Shown here piece by piece: positions 33,046 to 41,383 of a DNA stretch of 64,000 nucleotides. The DNA is from Actinomadura sp. KC06 (GTDB lineage Bacteria; Actinomycetota; Actinomycetes; Streptosporangiales; Streptosporangiaceae), in the NCBI RefSeq assembly GCF_004348735.1, contig NZ_SMKT01000008.1:1-64000 (forward strand). The letters run 5' to 3'. The notes beneath the pieces were generated by a model. The model did no database searches, was not told the DNA's origin, and worked only from the letters and a program-made list of their open reading frames with translations. Within the stretch, counting starts at the first letter, position 1; each line of letters begins with the position of its first letter. The translations under genes and the position numbers were made by a program.

Positions 33046-33116
33046 GCCACCGCCCGCCCCACGGCTCGGGGGACGCCTACCGTCCCGTATCGGCCGCACG
33101 CGTCCCCGCCATGTCC

Positions 33117-33122
33117 CATAAT
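33117..33122 (+). promoter_or_regulatory. -10 element of a leaderless promoter for the SpoIIE protein
   Basis: CATAAT (5/6 to TATAAT) ends six bases before the ATG at 33129, which would make the transcript start exactly at that codon. This decides against the in-frame ATG at 33111, which would lie upstream of the transcription start. Confidence 0.5.
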
Positions 33123-33128
33123 CGAGCG

Positions 33129-35195
33129 ATGGAGTCGTCCACCCGAATTCTTATTCTCGGCATGGATTCGTCGGGTCGAATACTCCAGTTCGACCGCAAC
33201 GCCGCGGCCGTGCTGTCTCCGTACGGGACGTCTCCCAATGGGAAATCCCTGCTCGGAGCCCATTTGGACGAGGTCATCGCGGGCGCGCGCAAGCCGTTGC
33301 TGGAGGCGCTGGAGGCCGGCCGCGAGCGCACCGCCATGCTCGCCGTGGACACCCCGGGCGGCGGGACGCTCGACGCGGTCGTGACCGTCCACCCCATGAG
33401 CGGCGGCGCCCCCGGCGGTGACGCGGCCGACGGCGACGCGCCCGCCCGGGTCGCGCCCGATATCGCCGCGCTCGCCGTCATCAAGGTGCCGGTGCCGCTC
33501 GCCGACCGGTTCGTCGACCCGGCCGTCATCCGCCGCGCCCTGCTGGACGACGCGCTCCCGCGAATCGGCTCCACGCTCGACCTCGAAATGCTCGCGCGCG
33601 GACTGATGGACGTCCTCGTCCCGCATTTCTGCAATTCCGGCGGACTGCTCCTCCTGGAGAGCCATCTGGACGCCGACGAATCGCCGGACGGCCCGGACGG
33701 CCCGCAAATGCGCCGGATGGCCATCGGATTCGACGACGACGACCCCGCCTGGGACGCGACGTTCCCCACCGGCGAGTCGCTCGTCTACCCGCCCGGCACC
33801 CCCTACACGCAGTGCCTGGCGTCGGGCGAGCCGGTGCTGCGCTCCCTCGGCGGCGAGGGCGCGGCCGAGATCGCCGCCGCGTGGCGCCGCCCGCCGGTCG
33901 GGGAGCTGCTCAAGGGCGCGTCGATGCTGCTGCTGCCGATCGCTTCCGCGGCCGGGATCCTCGGCTTCTTCGTCTGCACCCGGACCGTCGCGCACCGCCC
34001 GTTCGACGCCTACGACGTCGAGATCGGGATGGAGTTCGCCAACCGGGCGTCCATCTTCATCGAGAGCGCCCGGCAGTACTCGCGGGAACGGGCCACCGCG
34101 CTCACCCTGCAGCGCAGCCTGCTGCCGACCGGGCTGTCCGCCCCGTCGCCGGTCGAGGTCCACCACCGGTACCTGCCGGGCAGCCGCCTCATCGAGGTCG
34201 GCGGCGACTGGTACGAGTCGATCGCGCTGCCCGGCGCCCGGGTCGCGCTGGTCGTCGGCGACGTGGCCGGGCACGGCGTGAAGGCCGCCGTCACCATGGG
34301 ACGGCTCCGCACCGCCATCCACACCCTCGCCGGGCTCGAACTGCCGCCCGCCGAAGCCCTGGAACGGCTCGACTCGCTCATGCGGACGCTCGGCGAACGC
34401 GAACCGCACTTCGCCACCTGCGCCTACGTCGTCTACGACGCGGTCAGCGGACGCTGCGAGGTCGCCAGCGCCGGGCACCTGCCGCCGCTGCTCGTCCCGC
34501 CCGGCGCCGAGCCCGAGTACCTGCCGGTGCCGCCCGCCCCGCCGCTCGGCGTCGGCGGCGACGGCCCGATCGTCAGCCGCGAGTTCACCGTCGAGGACGG
34601 GACGCTGCTGTTCCTCTACACCGACGGCCTGGTCGAGAACCGGGCCCGCGACATCGACGACGGCCTCGCCCGCCTGCGCGGCACGTTCTCCGGCGGCGCC
34701 GCCGCCCGCCCCCTGGACGACCTGTGCCAGGCGGCCCTCGACGGCATCTACGACGACCAGCACCGCGACGACATCGCCATGCTCATCGCCCGGCTGGCGC
34801 GCATCCCCGACGACCGACACGCCACCTGGGAGCTGCCCGCCGAGCCCGCCGCCGTCCGCCGGGCGCGCGGCCTCATCCGCGACCGGCTCGCCCGCTGGGA
34901 CCTCGACGACCTCGCCCACCCCACGATGCTGCTGGCGTCCGAGCTGGTCACGAACGCGATCCGGCACGCGGGCGGGCGGATCAGGCTGCGGCTGGTGCGG
35001 GAGGGCGGCCTGGTCTGCGAGGTGTTCGACTCCTCCGACGGCCGTCCCCGCGTCCGGCACCGCGAGGACGACGGCGACATGATCGAGTCGGGCCGGGGCC
35101 TGCACGTCGTCGGGCGCCTGGCCCAGCGCTGGGGCGTCCGCCGCACCGCCGACGGCAAGGTCGTCTGGTGCGAGCAGGAACTCCCGCGCCCCTGA
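33129..35195 (+). CDS. PAS/GAF-SpoIIE phosphatase-HATPase regulator
   Basis: The protein (688 residues) has four modules. A PAS-like N-terminus (~1-120: ILGMDSSGRILQFDRNAAAV) is followed by a GAF domain (~150-315: AIRRALLDDALPRIG... LPIASAAGILGFFVCTRTVA). A PP2C/SpoIIE phosphatase (~335-535) has metal Asp in GGDWYESIAL and VVGDVAGHGVKAAV and a late LFLYTDGLVENRA. The RsbW-type HATPase (~560-688) has N-box ASELVTNAIRHAGG. Such proteins control sigma factors by dephosphorylating an anti-anti-sigma factor and, through the HATPase, binding or phosphorylating partners. The start is discussed with the promoter. It stands alone; the partner sigma factor is not in the window. Confidence 0.9.
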   Translation: MESSTRILILGMDSSGRILQFDRNAAAVLSPYGTSPNGKSLLGAHLDEVIAGARKPLLEALEAGRERTAMLAVDTPGGGTLDAVVTVHPMSGGAPGGDAADGDAPARVAPDIAALAVIKVPVPLADRFVDPAVIRRALLDDALPRIGSTLDLEMLARGLMDVLVPHFCNSGGLLLLESHLDADESPDGPDGPQMRRMAIGFDDDDPAWDATFPTGESLVYPPGTPYTQCLASGEPVLRSLGGEGAAEIAAAWRRPPVGELLKGASMLLLPIASAAGILGFFVCTRTVAHRPFDAYDVEIGMEFANRASIFIESARQYSRERATALTLQRSLLPTGLSAPSPVEVHHRYLPGSRLIEVGGDWYESIALPGARVALVVGDVAGHGVKAAVTMGRLRTAIHTLAGLELPPAEALERLDSLMRTLGEREPHFATCAYVVYDAVSGRCEVASAGHLPPLLVPPGAEPEYLPVPPAPPLGVGGDGPIVSREFTVEDGTLLFLYTDGLVENRARDIDDGLARLRGTFSGGAAARPLDDLCQAALDGIYDDQHRDDIAMLIARLARIPDDRHATWELPAEPAAVRRARGLIRDRLARWDLDDLAHPTMLLASELVTNAIRHAGGRIRLRLVREGGLVCEVFDSSDGRPRVRHREDDGDMIESGRGLHVVGRLAQRWGVRRTADGKVVWCEQELPRP

Positions 35196-35362
35196 CCGTA
35201 GTAATGGCGGTCGCGCTGGATGGCGTACAAGAGCTCGAAATCATGCAGGTAGAAAAGGAATTCTGCAGGCTGGTGGAAATGTCGGCGGTGGTCATCGTCC
35301 TGTCGCTCGCGTTATGCTGACCTTCGCGCGAATAAGTGGCCACGAAGACCATCGGGGTGACG

Positions 35363-35707
35363 ATGACCGTAAATGGTTATGAGGTCCGTCCGGATACTCT
35401 GCGCAGTGCGGCGAAGGGCCTGGCCGAGGCGGGGGACGAGCTCGGCCAGGAATGGTCGAATCTGAAGGCCACCGTCCAGGGCATGGGCGAGCCGTGGGGC
35501 TCCGACGACATCGGCATGCTGATCGGCGAGTCCTACAAGGCCATTGAGGGCCAGGCGGACGAGTCGTTCACCGGAGCGGCCGAGGATCTGTCCGGATACG
35601 GCGAGAAGCTGACCGCGCTGGCCGACAACCACGAGAAGTCCGAGCAGAAGATGGTCGGCGAGGTCAGCTCGATATCGGCCGCGCTGAACGGCGTTCAAGA
35701 GGTCTGA
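35363..35707 (+). CDS. WXG100-family protein, 114 aa
   Basis: A small helical protein of the ESAT-6/WXG100 type. VRPDTLRSAAKGLAEAGDEL forms the first helix, MGEPWGSDDIG carries the hairpin WxG-like turn (Trp45-Gly46-Ser47), and the second helix runs to LNGVQEV. Members are secreted by type VII systems or act as chaperone-like partners. The ATG giving MTVNGYEV has GGGGTGA upstream; the frame is open nine codons further. No ESX ATPase or membrane genes are nearby. The 167-bp gap before it is unusually AT-rich and probably holds its promoter. First of three linked genes. Confidence 0.82.
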   Translation: MTVNGYEVRPDTLRSAAKGLAEAGDELGQEWSNLKATVQGMGEPWGSDDIGMLIGESYKAIEGQADESFTGAAEDLSGYGEKLTALADNHEKSEQKMVGEVSSISAALNGVQEV

Positions 35708-35802
35708 CGGGCGGGCGGCGGGCGGCGGGCGGATGTGTCGCGTCCGGTGCCCGCCGTGGTTAGGATCTTGTCCGATCGGTTGATCCAGAAAGGTGCGGTT
35801 TC

Positions 35803-36234
35803 GTGGACTCTGCGAGCAACGATCTCGACCGCATGCTGACCGAGGCGCGCAAGACGCTGGACTCGATGCGCAAGGGCGGCGCGGCGGCCGAGCGTCCCGC
35901 GGACGCGGGCGAGGCCGTCGAGGGCGTCGGCGAGGCGGCCGAGGGCAGGGTCACGGTGACCGCGGCGTCCGGCGGCCGGCTCAAGAACGTCGAGATCAAC
36001 CCGCGCGCGCTGCGGCTGTCGGCGGAGGAGCTCGGCGAGCACCTGGTGACGGCCGCGAACGCCGCGCTCGACGACCTGCGCCGCAAGGCCGGCGAGGCGG
36101 CGGCCGGGCAGGCCGTCGACACGGCGCGGCTCAGCGAGCAGATCGAGGGCATCCAGAACGAGAGCCTGCGCCAGATGACGATGATCAGCCAGAGCTTCAA
36201 CGACGCCATCGCCAAGGTCCGCGGCGGCAAGTGA
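35803..36234 (+). CDS. YbaB/EbfC-family nucleoid-associated-type protein
   Basis: The 143-residue protein has the YbaB/EbfC fold: N-terminal helix (DLDRMLTEARKTLDSMRKG), beta segment GRVTVTAASGGRLKNVEINP (~48-67) and C-terminal helices (LSAEELGEHLVTAANAALDD). Family members bind DNA as dimers, but the variants beside WXG100 genes (EspL-like) more likely act in type VII secretion. GTG is preceded by AGAAAGGTG; TAGGAT at 35761-35766 can serve as its own -10. It lies between two WXG-type genes. Confidence 0.82.
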   Translation: MDSASNDLDRMLTEARKTLDSMRKGGAAAERPADAGEAVEGVGEAAEGRVTVTAASGGRLKNVEINPRALRLSAEELGEHLVTAANAALDDLRRKAGEAAAGQAVDTARLSEQIEGIQNESLRQMTMISQSFNDAIAKVRGGK

Positions 36235-36268
36235 CGAGCCGCGGCGATGAACCGGCCGGTGGGGTGAC

Positions 36269-36760
36269 ATGGGACTGCAGCTTCCGGGCGAGCTGATCTC
36301 GCTGCTGGGCATGCTCGGCTTCACCTGGCCGGAGGCGGACGAGACGAAGCTGTTCGAGCTCGGCTCGACCTGGATGGACTTCTCCGGGAAGGTCCAGGGC
36401 GTGGCCGCCGACGCCGACGGCGCCGCCCAGCAGGCGATGGGGGCGAACAAGGGCGACGACATCGAGGCGTTCCGCAAGTCGTGGGGCGGGGAGGACTCGC
36501 CGAAGTCCGTCCTCGAGGACGCCGCGCAGGGGGCGACGCTCGTCGGCGCGGCGTTCTTCCTGTGCGCGGGCATCGTGCTCGCCTTGAAGATCAACGTGAT
36601 CATCCAGCTGATCATGCTGGCCATCGCGATCGCGCAGGCGATCGCGACCGCCGTCGTGACGTTCGGGGCGTCGCTGGCACAGATCCCGATCTTCAAGGAG
36701 ATCGTCCGGTTCGCCATCGAGATGCTGATCGACCAGGCGATCAACGCCCTGCTCGGCTGA
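36269..36760 (+). CDS. WXG100-like (CpnT N-terminal type) protein without toxin domain
   Basis: This 163-residue protein begins MGLQLPGELISLLGMLGFTW PEAD, the hallmark of the WXG100-like N-terminal domain that heads CpnT-type secreted toxins and polymorphic toxins. A WGGEDSP turn (~72) and helical hairpin follow. Two or three hydrophobic segments (~88-112, LVGAAFFLCAGIVLALKINV; ~112-140) end the chain. It stops where a variable C-terminal effector domain usually starts, so it is either a naturally short member or a trimmed toxin carrier. GGGGTGAC precedes the ATG; 34 bases separate it from the EbfC gene. Confidence 0.75.
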   Translation: MGLQLPGELISLLGMLGFTWPEADETKLFELGSTWMDFSGKVQGVAADADGAAQQAMGANKGDDIEAFRKSWGGEDSPKSVLEDAAQGATLVGAAFFLCAGIVLALKINVIIQLIMLAIAIAQAIATAVVTFGASLAQIPIFKEIVRFAIEMLIDQAINALLG

Positions 36761-36783
36761 CCGGCGCGGTCCCCGGCGGGCGG

Positions 36784-37929
36784 CTAGCGCAGCACCGAGA
36801 CGTGCACGTGGTCGTAGTGGTTCTGGGTGATGCTGCCGCGGTCCGCCATCGGGCGCCAGCCGCCGCCGCGCACGTTCCAGATCTGCTGCCGCCAGATCAC
36901 GTAGGAGATCCCGAGCCGCCGCGCGTTGGCGACGGCGTACGCCGCGACCTGGTCGCCGTGCCGGCGGGCGCCCGGGCTCGGCATGCGGCCGCCGGTGCTC
37001 TCCATGAAGTCGCAGGCCCGTCCGACGGCGTGGTCCTGCGGGTCGCCGGTGGAGCGGTGGCAGCCGATCGCCGGGAACGGGCCGAACATCCCGGCGATCT
37101 CCAGCAGCGCCGCCCGCATGGTCGGGGTCATCATGTTGCCGGTGATCGGGGACGCGGCGCCGGTCACGCCGTCGGGGCGTCCGGTGAGCCGCGGGCCGCC
37201 CTTCGTCTTCGCGGACGGGCGCGTCCGCGCGGGCGCCAGCGCCGCGACCTTCGTCCCGCGCGGGAGGATCTTCTTCAGCCGCGCCGCGAGCTTCGCCGTG
37301 TCGGCCTTCGGCGCGCTGATGATCAGGCCGTTGCCGTCCGGCATGCCGAGCGCGCGGGCCTGGCCGCGGGACACGACCGCGTCGATGTCGCCGATGCCCA
37401 TCGACGCGTACGCGCCGACGCGGACCCGTCCCGGGCTGGAGGTGCGGCCCGCCTCGACGACCGCGCCGAGCCGGAACGCCCCGCCGCGGCCCTCCTCGAA
37501 CGAGACGGCCAGCCCGCCGGACGCGATCGTCTGCCACAGCTGGTCGGACTCGGCCGTCGGCTCCGGCGCGAACGCCCGGAACCCCGACGGGTCCACGCCG
37601 AGCAGTCCCAGCCGGCGGCCGCCGACCTGGGCGCGGGCCGCGTCCACGACCGTGATCCCGGCGACGCCCTTGAGGCCCTTCGCGCGCTCGACGGTCTCGG
37701 GCGGCAGCGACGCCGTCCCGGCGACGAGCAGGTGCGGGGTGTGGCGGCGGGTCAGCGGCGCGACGGCCGGGGCCTGCGGCGCGGAGCCCCGGTCGACGGA
37801 CACCAGGTCGTCGGCGCGGGCCGGCTTCTCGCCCGGCCGGCCGGACACGAGCAGGACGACGTCGGCGGCCAGCGTGCACACGATGGCCGCCGCGATGCCC
37901 GCGGAGAGCGCCCTGCCGCCCCGTCGCAT
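36784..37929 (-). CDS. Membrane-anchored protein with ARB_07466-like C-terminal domain
   Basis: The 381-residue protein is anchored by an N-terminal helix (~8-30) and lies outside the cell. The middle (~35-225: PHLLVAGTASLPPETVERAK, LGLLGVDPSGFRAFAP, FRLGAVVEAGRTSS) resembles the extracellular domain of FtsX/MacB-type permeases. The C-terminal ~130 residues (MTPTMRAALLEIAGMFGPFP, DHAVGRACDFM, IWRQQIWNVRGGGW, YDHVHVSVL) match the ARB_07466-like domain, a relative of D-Ala-D-Ala peptidases with His/Asp pairs. A cell-wall role is plausible. GAGCGGGG precedes the ATG. It is convergent to the WXG-type gene with 23 bases between. Confidence 0.75.
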   Translation of the reverse strand: MRRGGRALSAGIAAAIVCTLAADVVLLVSGRPGEKPARADDLVSVDRGSAPQAPAVAPLTRRHTPHLLVAGTASLPPETVERAKGLKGVAGITVVDAARAQVGGRRLGLLGVDPSGFRAFAPEPTAESDQLWQTIASGGLAVSFEEGRGGAFRLGAVVEAGRTSSPGRVRVGAYASMGIGDIDAVVSRGQARALGMPDGNGLIISAPKADTAKLAARLKKILPRGTKVAALAPARTRPSAKTKGGPRLTGRPDGVTGAASPITGNMMTPTMRAALLEIAGMFGPFPAIGCHRSTGDPQDHAVGRACDFMESTGGRMPSPGARRHGDQVAAYAVANARRLGISYVIWRQQIWNVRGGGWRPMADRGSITQNHYDHVHVSVLR

Positions 37930-38024
37930 CCCGACCCCGCTCCCGGCCCGATCCCGTCCGTCGTCCTCGCCGCATCGTAGGCGAGGACGGCGGATCCCGG
38001 CATCAACGCCCGGCGCGTGCGGCG

Positions 38025-39614
38025 TCAGTGCCCGTCGCGGCGGAGGACGACGAGGGCGACGTCGTCCTCCCGGGGGCCGAACTCGGCGATGACGCGGTCG
38101 CCGAACCGTTCGAGCTCGTCGTCCACGTCGGCCGCGACGAGCCGCAGCCGCTCCAGGTTGTCGGCCAGCGGGATGCCGCGGTCCTCGATCAACCCGTCGG
38201 TGAGGAGCACGACGGTGCCGCCGGGCGGCACCTGCGCCTTCTCGACCGCGACCCCGCTCATGTCGCGCGCCTCCCGCGGGAAGCCCAGGAGCACGCCGCC
38301 GCCCCCGCCGTAGTGGGCGCCGCCGCCGGAGATGTGCAGCGGCGGGAGGTGCCCGGCGCTCGCGACCTGCGCGGCGCCGCTCAGCGGGTCCAGCGTCATC
38401 AGGCACATCGTGGCCGTCTGGTCGTCGTGGTAGCGCTCCAGCACGCCGTTCAGCAGCCGCAGGATCGTGACGGAGTCGTGGCCCTCGGCGGCGAAGGCCC
38501 GCAGCGCGTGCCGGATCTCCGCCATGACGGTCGCGGCGTGCAGCGAGTGCCCCTGCACGTCCCCGATGGCCACCAGCACCCGGTCGCCGCGGTCGAGGAC
38601 CTCGTAGAAGTCGCCGCCGACCTCCGCCTGGTCGCTGGCGGGCTCGTAGCGGACGGCCAGCGACCAGCCCGGCACGGACGGCAGCGACGCGGGCAGCAGG
38701 CTGTGCTGGAGGGTGAGCGAGGTCGTGTGCTCCTCGGTGTAGGACCGCAGCGCCTCCATCGCCAGCGCCACCGCCTGCCCGAGCTGCCGCAGCAGGTTGA
38801 CGTCGTCCTCCGACCGCGGCCCGCTGCCCCCGAGCGCGATCCCGATGGGCGGACGTCCGTGCTTGAACCGCGACACCGCCAGCGTGACGTCGCCGTCCAC
38901 GACGCTGTCGGGCAGCAGGTCGAGCCACTCGTCCAGCGGCACCCGCGTGACCTCGGTGCCGGTGTCGTCGCCCAGCCTGGCCAGCTCGGCCATCCGCGCG
39001 GGCGCGTCGGGCGGGCAGTCGCGGCGCCACGGCCCGATGCCGAGCTCGGTGGTCCGCCGGACCCGGCCGTCCGGCGGCAGCACGAACACCGAGGCCGGCG
39101 CCCCGAAGATCGTGAAGGCGCCGCGGGCCGCGACCGCCGCCAGCTCCTCGAAGGACGCGGCCGCGTTGATCGCCAGGGACGTGCGGGTGAGCTCGGCCAG
39201 GCGGGCGGCCATCCGCTCGGCGCGGCGGCGGGCCTGGTAGTAGCGCAGCACGGCCTCGACCGTGGCGAGGAACTCGCCGGGGTCGATCGGGTCGGTCATG
39301 TAGGCGTCGGCGCCGCGGCGCAGGCCCGCGGTGCGGTCGGCGACGTCCACCGCCTGCGCCGAGATGTGGATCACCGGCAGCGATCTGGTGTCCGGCGCGG
39401 CCTTGATCCGCTCGCAGACCTCGATCCCGCTCATGTCCGGGAGCCTGACGTCCAGCACCACCAGGTCGACGCGGTGCTCCACGAGCCTGATCCAGGTCTC
39501 CGCCGCCGACGCGGCCTCCACCACGGTGTGGCCCGCGCGCCGCAGCCAGCTGCCGATGATGTACCGCTTGGTGTCGTTGTCGTCGACCACCAGCGTCGTG
39601 GCCAAGGCCGTCAC
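38025..39614 (-). CDS. Receiver domain-PP2C (SpoIIE) phosphatase response regulator
   Basis: This 529-residue protein is the last gene of the stressosome-type operon. Residues 5-125 form a receiver (VVDDNDTKRYII; VVLDVRLPD with phospho-acceptor Asp55), ~140-290 a GAF-like domain, and ~315-529 a SpoIIE/PP2C phosphatase (EVGGDFYEVLDRGD, VAIGDVQGHSLHAA, VVLLTDGLIEDRG). The receiver Lys expected after beta-5 is replaced: GADAYMTDPIDPGE has Asp108 where K is normal, so phosphotransfer signalling is probably altered. The phosphatase should act on a phosphorylated STAS protein. GTG overlaps the upstream kinase stop (GTGA). Confidence 0.88.
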   Translation of the reverse strand: MTALATTLVVDDNDTKRYIIGSWLRRAGHTVVEAASAAETWIRLVEHRVDLVVLDVRLPDMSGIEVCERIKAAPDTRSLPVIHISAQAVDVADRTAGLRRGADAYMTDPIDPGEFLATVEAVLRYYQARRRAERMAARLAELTRTSLAINAAASFEELAAVAARGAFTIFGAPASVFVLPPDGRVRRTTELGIGPWRRDCPPDAPARMAELARLGDDTGTEVTRVPLDEWLDLLPDSVVDGDVTLAVSRFKHGRPPIGIALGGSGPRSEDDVNLLRQLGQAVALAMEALRSYTEEHTTSLTLQHSLLPASLPSVPGWSLAVRYEPASDQAEVGGDFYEVLDRGDRVLVAIGDVQGHSLHAATVMAEIRHALRAFAAEGHDSVTILRLLNGVLERYHDDQTATMCLMTLDPLSGAAQVASAGHLPPLHISGGGAHYGGGGGVLLGFPREARDMSGVAVEKAQVPPGGTVVLLTDGLIEDRGIPLADNLERLRLVAADVDDELERFGDRVIAEFGPREDDVALVVLRRDGH

Positions 39615-41383
39615 CCCCCGTCCCCGGTGTCGCGTGCCTCGTCCCCCGTGCCCGCCGCGCGCACGGCCTGGCGGGCCGTGCGGACCGCCTCGGCGAGCGT
39701 CTCCGGGCCGAGCCGGTCCTTGCTCAGCACCGCGCCCGCGCGGCTCAGCCGCGGGTCGCCGCCCGCGCCGGACCCCTCGGCGCTCACGTCCGACGAGGTC
39801 ACCAGCACCACCGGCACGTTCCGCGGCAGGCGGGCGAGGACCTCGTACCCGTCCATGCCCGGCATCCGCAGGTCCAGCAGGACGAGGTCGGGCGGGTCGG
39901 CCGCGGCGGACTCCAGCGCGGCGCGGCCGTCGGCGGTCTCGGTGACCCGGCCGGCGGCGTCCTCCACCAGGCTCCGCAGGACGCGCCGGGTCACGTCGTC
40001 GTCGTCCGCGATCAGCACGTGGCCGGGGCCGAGGTCGTCCAGGCTCTCGTACGGCGGCAGCCGCAGCGTCACCGCCGTGCCCTCGCCGACGGCGCTGTCC
40101 ACGAACAGGTCGCCGCCGAGCGCCCGGGCGAGGCGGCGCGCGTAGGGGAGGCCCAGGCCCGTCCCGCCCGCGTCGCTGCCGGGCACGCGGAAGAACTCCT
40201 CGAAGAGCCGCGCCTGGTCGGCGGGCGCGATGCCCGGGCCGGTGTCGGACACGACGAACTCGATGTGCCCCGGCACCGCGCGGGCCGCGACCCGCACGCC
40301 GCCCTCCGCGGTGAACTTCACCCCGTTGCTCACCAGGTTCCGCAGGATGCGGGTGAGCATCTCCGCGTCGGTGACGACGACGGGCGGCGCGGCGGCGGCG
40401 TCCACGGTGAGCGTCAGCCCGGCCTGCTCCGCCATCGGGCGCAGCAGCTCCGACAGCTCGTCCAGCAGCGCCGGGACGCGCACCGGCGCGCGGCGGGGCT
40501 CCAGCCCGCCGCGCTCGGCCTTGGCCATGTCCAGCAGCTCGTTCACCAGCGCCAGCATGGTCTCGCCGGTGTCGCCGATCAGGGTGATCTGCTGGCGCTG
40601 CTCGGCGGTGAGCGGCTCGGCGGCGGGGTCGAGCAGCAGCCGGACGAGCCCGATGACGCTGTTCACCGGGGTGCGCAGCTCGTGGCTGACGCTGGCCCAG
40701 AACCGGTTCTTGGCCTCGCCCAGCTCCTGCAGCTGGTCGGACTTCTCCTCCAGCTCCGCGTACAGCGCCACGACGCCGCGGTTGGTCTCCTCCAGCTCCT
40801 CGGAGATCTCGGTGTAGAGCGCCATCACGCCCTCGTTCGTCGCCTCGAGCTCGGTGTTGAGGGAGCGCAGCTCCTCCTGCTGCCGCTGGAGGTCCGCGAG
40901 CGCCGCGATCAGGTCGGAGTTCTGCGTCCGCAGCTCTTCCAGCGCGGGGACGGGCGTCAGGCGGCCGAGCCGGTCGCGCAGCTCCGCGTCGCCGGGCGGT
41001 GGCTCCGCGCCCGCGGGCAGGTCCTTGCGGAGCCGGACGCGGACGCCGTCCCCGGTGTCCTCGTGCTCGACCCTGCTCAGCAGGCGCGAGATCGCGGCCT
41101 CGCACTCCGCCGCGCCGTCCATGCTGGTCCGGGGCACGAGGTCCAGCTCGATCACCAGGCCCGGCGGGCGCCCGCGGTCGAGGACGAAATCGACCGACAC
41201 CCGTCCCGAGCAGGCGTACAGCTCTCGTCCGGCCTCGCTGAGCGCGGTGGCGACGCGGACCTGGTCCTGGTAGGGGAGGCCCACCTCGGCGGCGACGCGC
41301 CGGCCCACCTGCCGGACGGCGAACACGCCGTCCTCGTCGGTGATCTCGATCCGGAGCAGCTCGCCGGACGCGCCCGCGGTCAC
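39611..41383 (-). CDS. Hybrid sensor histidine kinase with N-terminal RsbW-like domain
   Basis: A cytoplasmic hybrid kinase of 590 residues. Residues ~10-120 look like a degenerate RsbW/RsbT-type ATPase fold (VRVATALSEAGRELYACSGR). A coiled coil (~145-225, rich in LRTQNSDLIAALADLQRQQE-type heptads) leads to the DHp helix with SHELRTPVNSVIG (His234). Then follow HATPase_c (~340-455, NLVSNGVKFTAEGG, SDTGPGIAP, GGTGLGLPYARRL) and a C-terminal receiver (IADDDD, LVLLDLRMPGMDG, VLSKDRL). It has no transmembrane segment, so it senses an internal or partner-protein signal. The start overlaps the upstream phosphatase stop, and its stop the next start. Confidence 0.88.
   Translation of the reverse strand: MTAGASGELLRIEITDEDGVFAVRQVGRRVAAEVGLPYQDQVRVATALSEAGRELYACSGRVSVDFVLDRGRPPGLVIELDLVPRTSMDGAAECEAAISRLLSRVEHEDTGDGVRVRLRKDLPAGAEPPPGDAELRDRLGRLTPVPALEELRTQNSDLIAALADLQRQQEELRSLNTELEATNEGVMALYTEISEELEETNRGVVALYAELEEKSDQLQELGEAKNRFWASVSHELRTPVNSVIGLVRLLLDPAAEPLTAEQRQQITLIGDTGETMLALVNELLDMAKAERGGLEPRRAPVRVPALLDELSELLRPMAEQAGLTLTVDAAAAPPVVVTDAEMLTRILRNLVSNGVKFTAEGGVRVAARAVPGHIEFVVSDTGPGIAPADQARLFEEFFRVPGSDAGGTGLGLPYARRLARALGGDLFVDSAVGEGTAVTLRLPPYESLDDLGPGHVLIADDDDVTRRVLRSLVEDAAGRVTETADGRAALESAAADPPDLVLLDLRMPGMDGYEVLARLPRNVPVVLVTSSDVSAEGSGAGGDPRLSRAGAVLSKDRLGPETLAEAVRTARQAVRAAGTGDEARDTGDGG

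Noticed and set aside
35363-36760. Full ESX/type VII secretion locus
   Set aside because: Only WXG100- and EbfC-type genes are present; there is no EccC ATPase, EccB/D/E membrane protein or mycosin.
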